62,580 nt of DNA from Phycisphaerae bacterium. Its GTDB lineage: Bacteria; Planctomycetota; Phycisphaerae; JAAYCJ01. The notes beneath the pieces were generated by a model, which worked only from the letters and a program-made list of their open reading frames with translations, had not been told where the DNA came from and searched no databases. Shown one piece after another: positions 60,683-62,580 of the stretch. The stretch lies in assembly GCA_012729815.1 (NCBI GenBank), contig JAAYCJ010000300.1, positions 1 through 62,580 of the forward strand, read 5' to 3'. The position numbers were made by a program, and so were the translations under genes. How positions within the stretch are numbered: the first letter of the stretch is position 1; the number at the start of each line of letters is the position of its first letter.

Positions 60683-62194
60683 ATGCAGCGGGTGTTGCGG
60701 GCCGAAAAGAACGACTGGTTGGCGGTGGCGGCGATTGCGGTGCTGGCGGCGGCGACGGCGTTGCTGGTTCCGGCAGAGCATCTGCTATGGGTTTGGATCG
60801 GCGTGGCGGGGCTGATCGTGGTGTTAATGTGGTCGCGGTTCGGCGACCCGCTGACCCTGGTGCTGGCCTGGTTCGTGACCAGCGCGTGTTTTTCATACTT
60901 CTTCTGGCGGGCGCCGCTTCCGGGCGGACTGTTGCACGTGACGGTCGACCGGCTGTTCATGCTGGTGGTGGTGACGGTGATGGTCCTGAGTCTGGTGGTC
61001 GGGCGGGTCTCATGGCGGCCGCTGCCGGCGGTGGTGAAGCTGGCGGTGGTGATGGCGGGGTACTTTTCGGTGTCGCTGTTGATGAGCGGCTTTGCCAGCA
61101 TCGCGGACGTGACGCCGCACTTTCGCCTGGTGGGCGGGTACTACTTTCCGATCATCGGGATGGTGATCGCGTATCTGGCGGTGCGGGACGAGCGGCAGGC
61201 GGCGAAACTGGCGTGGTTTTTCCTGGCGTTCGGGCTGTACCTGACGGTGACGGCGTGGGCTGAGTATTTCGGCGTGTGGGAGTTGGTTTTCCCGCGGTAC
61301 ATTGCGGATCAGGAATTGGGCATCCACTGGGGCCGGGCGCGCGGGCCGTTTCTGGTTTCGCCGAGTCTCGGCGTGACGCTGGTGTTCTGTTTTTTCAGCA
61401 ATCTGTATCTGGCGGGTCGGATGCACGGTCCGGCGCGGCTGCTGGTTTATGCCGCCGATCTGCTGATGGTTCCGGCGATTTTCTTTACGCTGACGCGGTC
61501 GGTGTGGCTGGCGATGGTGGTCTGCCTGGTGATCTACATCGCCTTCAATCGCCGGGTGCGGACAAAGGCGGGCGTATTCGCGGGTTTGGGCGCGGTCGCG
61601 GTGGTGCTGATCGCGGTGCTGTGGCCGAACCTGACGTCGCGCGACCGGGCCACGGGCGGGGTGTCCGATCCGTATCCGATCTACGCCCGGGTCGGGCTGG
61701 CCAAGATCAGCATGAAGCTGTTTTCGCAGCAGCCGGTTTTTGGGGTTGGGTTCGGGCACTTTCGCGACGCAGCGGTGCAGCGAGGCGTGGACCCGGCCAG
61801 CGTGTACATGCGGTTCGCCTCGCAGCAGATGGAGCACAACAACTTCCTGAGCGTGCTGACCGAGACGGGCGTGGTCGGGCTGGTGTTGTACGTGCTGGTG
61901 CTGATCGGTCTGCTGCGGGTCAGTCTGCGGGTGTACCGGCGACTCTCGCCGACCGGGCGCGGCTGGATGACGCGGGACTTCGTGGTGCTGTACTGGATCA
62001 TGTTCGCCAATTACCTGATCGACGCGATGTTCCGCGAGACCTCGGTCGACCCGTTCAACAACTCGCTGTTCTTCGTACTCAGCGGGATGGTGCTGGGGAT
62101 GGATTTCCTGCTGGCCGGGCCGGCGGCAACGTGGTCGGCGGCGCGGACCGATCGGGCGGACGCGGCGTTTGCGGCGGACGCATCCTTGCGATAG
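60683..62194 (+). CDS. O-antigen ligase/polymerase (Wzy/WaaL-like) membrane protein
   Basis: A 503-residue membrane protein with 10-12 transmembrane segments. The Wzy_C/ligase region is FSQQPVFGVGFGHFRDAAVQ, then MRFASQQMEHNNFLSVLTETGVVGLVLYVLVLIGLL, which carries the typical H-N and ETG residues of O-antigen ligase/polymerase enzymes. These polymerise or transfer lipid-linked oligosaccharides outside the membrane. The ATG is 6 bp after the previous stop. It completes the export operon. Confidence 0.85.
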   Translation: MQRVLRAEKNDWLAVAAIAVLAAATALLVPAEHLLWVWIGVAGLIVVLMWSRFGDPLTLVLAWFVTSACFSYFFWRAPLPGGLLHVTVDRLFMLVVVTVMVLSLVVGRVSWRPLPAVVKLAVVMAGYFSVSLLMSGFASIADVTPHFRLVGGYYFPIIGMVIAYLAVRDERQAAKLAWFFLAFGLYLTVTAWAEYFGVWELVFPRYIADQELGIHWGRARGPFLVSPSLGVTLVFCFFSNLYLAGRMHGPARLLVYAADLLMVPAIFFTLTRSVWLAMVVCLVIYIAFNRRVRTKAGVFAGLGAVAVVLIAVLWPNLTSRDRATGGVSDPYPIYARVGLAKISMKLFSQQPVFGVGFGHFRDAAVQRGVDPASVYMRFASQQMEHNNFLSVLTETGVVGLVLYVLVLIGLLRVSLRVYRRLSPTGRGWMTRDFVVLYWIMFANYLIDAMFRETSVDPFNNSLFFVLSGMVLGMDFLLAGPAATWSAARTDRADAAFAADASLR

Positions 62195-62195
62195 A

Positions 62196-62580
62196 ATGGC
62201 AGCGATGAACGGCAACGCGAACAGGCTGGAAGGCATGGGCGATTCTCAGCGGCTTGAACTTCTCCTGCGGGCTCGGCACGCGTGCATTTCCATTGTCAGC
62301 TACGAGGAGGCCTATGCCCTCGACGTGGTGCGCGACGCGGCCCAGCGGATGCGGCGGCCGATGTGGTATTGGAGCGTGATCCACGGAGTTCGCGACGCGT
62401 TCCGCGACGACGGGCTGCCGATCAAGGACACCGAGCATCCGGCCGCGGCGCTGTACCACTTCGCGATGCGCGAGAACCGGTCGGTGTGCGTGATGCTCGA
62501 TCTGGTCGAGCACCTCAAGGACGCCCGGACCCAGAGGATTCTGCGCGAGGTGATTGGGCGGTATCGCGAGACGGGCGGGC
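62196..62580 (+). CDS. AAA ATPase-like protein (Ycf46-like), N-terminal fragment
   Basis: The gene continues beyond the window. Its first 128 codons start MAAMNGNANRLEGMGDSQRLELLLRARHACISIVSYEEAYALDVVRDAAQRMRRPMWYWSVIHGVRD. This resembles the N-terminal domain of Ycf46-like AAA ATPases, where the first part senses or binds, and the Walker motifs come later. The 62205 ATG is an alternative start. The gene begins 1 bp after the ligase stop. Confidence in the family is moderate. Confidence 0.6.
   Translation, partial: MAAMNGNANRLEGMGDSQRLELLLRARHACISIVSYEEAYALDVVRDAAQRMRRPMWYWSVIHGVRDAFRDDGLPIKDTEHPAAALYHFAMRENRSVCVMLDLVEHLKDARTQRILREVIGRYRETGG

Overview
The window is a GC-rich, gene-dense bacterial chromosome segment with no rRNA, tRNA, phage or intact insertion sequence that I can see. 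The gene families point to Planctomycetota, probably a Phycisphaerae-like lineage. The evidence is pseudopilins with the near-invariant [16 protein letters not shown] start and H-X9-DG-type ends, a Minf_1886 (TIGR04138) protein beside a PSP1 protein, many secreted clan GH-A glycosidases each with its own regulator, and heptanucleotide repeats at pseudopilin starts. The taxon is an inference from families, not from a marker gene.

Layout. Positions 1-4852: a LacI regulator (translationally coupled to a truncated sugar isomerase-like gene) diverges from cassette 1 (GntR-type sensor, pseudopilin, GH5 glycosidase). 4884-7969: a spore-photoproduct-lyase-like radical SAM protein, a lipocalin and a Gfo/Idh/MocA oxidoreductase. 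8125-12295: an operon for B12-binding radical SAM protein, GT2 glycosyltransferase and a GT39-like membrane protein, suggesting lipid-linked glycan work. 12546-15140: an AraC regulator convergent with an unrecognised putative glycosidase. 15355-19350: cassette 2 (GntR-type sensor, pseudopilin, agarase-like glycosidase). 19392-33199: mostly housekeeping genes (MarC, tRNA-binding protein, SDR, flavoprotein, YidD, RnpA, ClpS, transketolase, UPF0175/DUF3368 toxin-antitoxin, amidohydrolase, tmk-holB), plus a candidate small RNA between clpS and tkt. 33216-41965: PSP1 protein, Minf_1886 protein, a cytosolic glycosidase, a P-loop kinase, DUF4405 membrane protein and a MacAB-type transporter. 42637-50378: cassette 3, a five-gene operon of GntR-type sensor, pseudopilin, two tandem paralogous glycosidases and a further glycosidase-like gene. 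50417-56178: a small lipoprotein, a metzincin-like protease, DAHP synthase, a lipoprotein phosphatase, an orphan antitoxin-like gene, seryl-tRNA synthetase and a DUF3553 protein whose 3' end lies in a 24-bp inverted repeat. 56322-62194: an exopolysaccharide operon (SPOR lipoprotein, Wza, Wzz, BY-kinase-like, O-antigen ligase/polymerase) followed by a truncated AAA ATPase gene.

The most interesting pattern is the threefold recurrence of regulator, pseudopilin and secreted glycosidase, each as one operon, with heptamer repeats at the pseudopilin start in every copy. I read these as substrate-specific modules in which a sensor controls a surface or periplasmic pseudopilin and its polysaccharide-degrading enzyme. 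No pilus or type II secretion machinery is encoded in the window, so the assembly apparatus would have to lie elsewhere. A second notable item is the roughly 71-nt promoter- and terminator-bounded small RNA candidate at 24439-24509.
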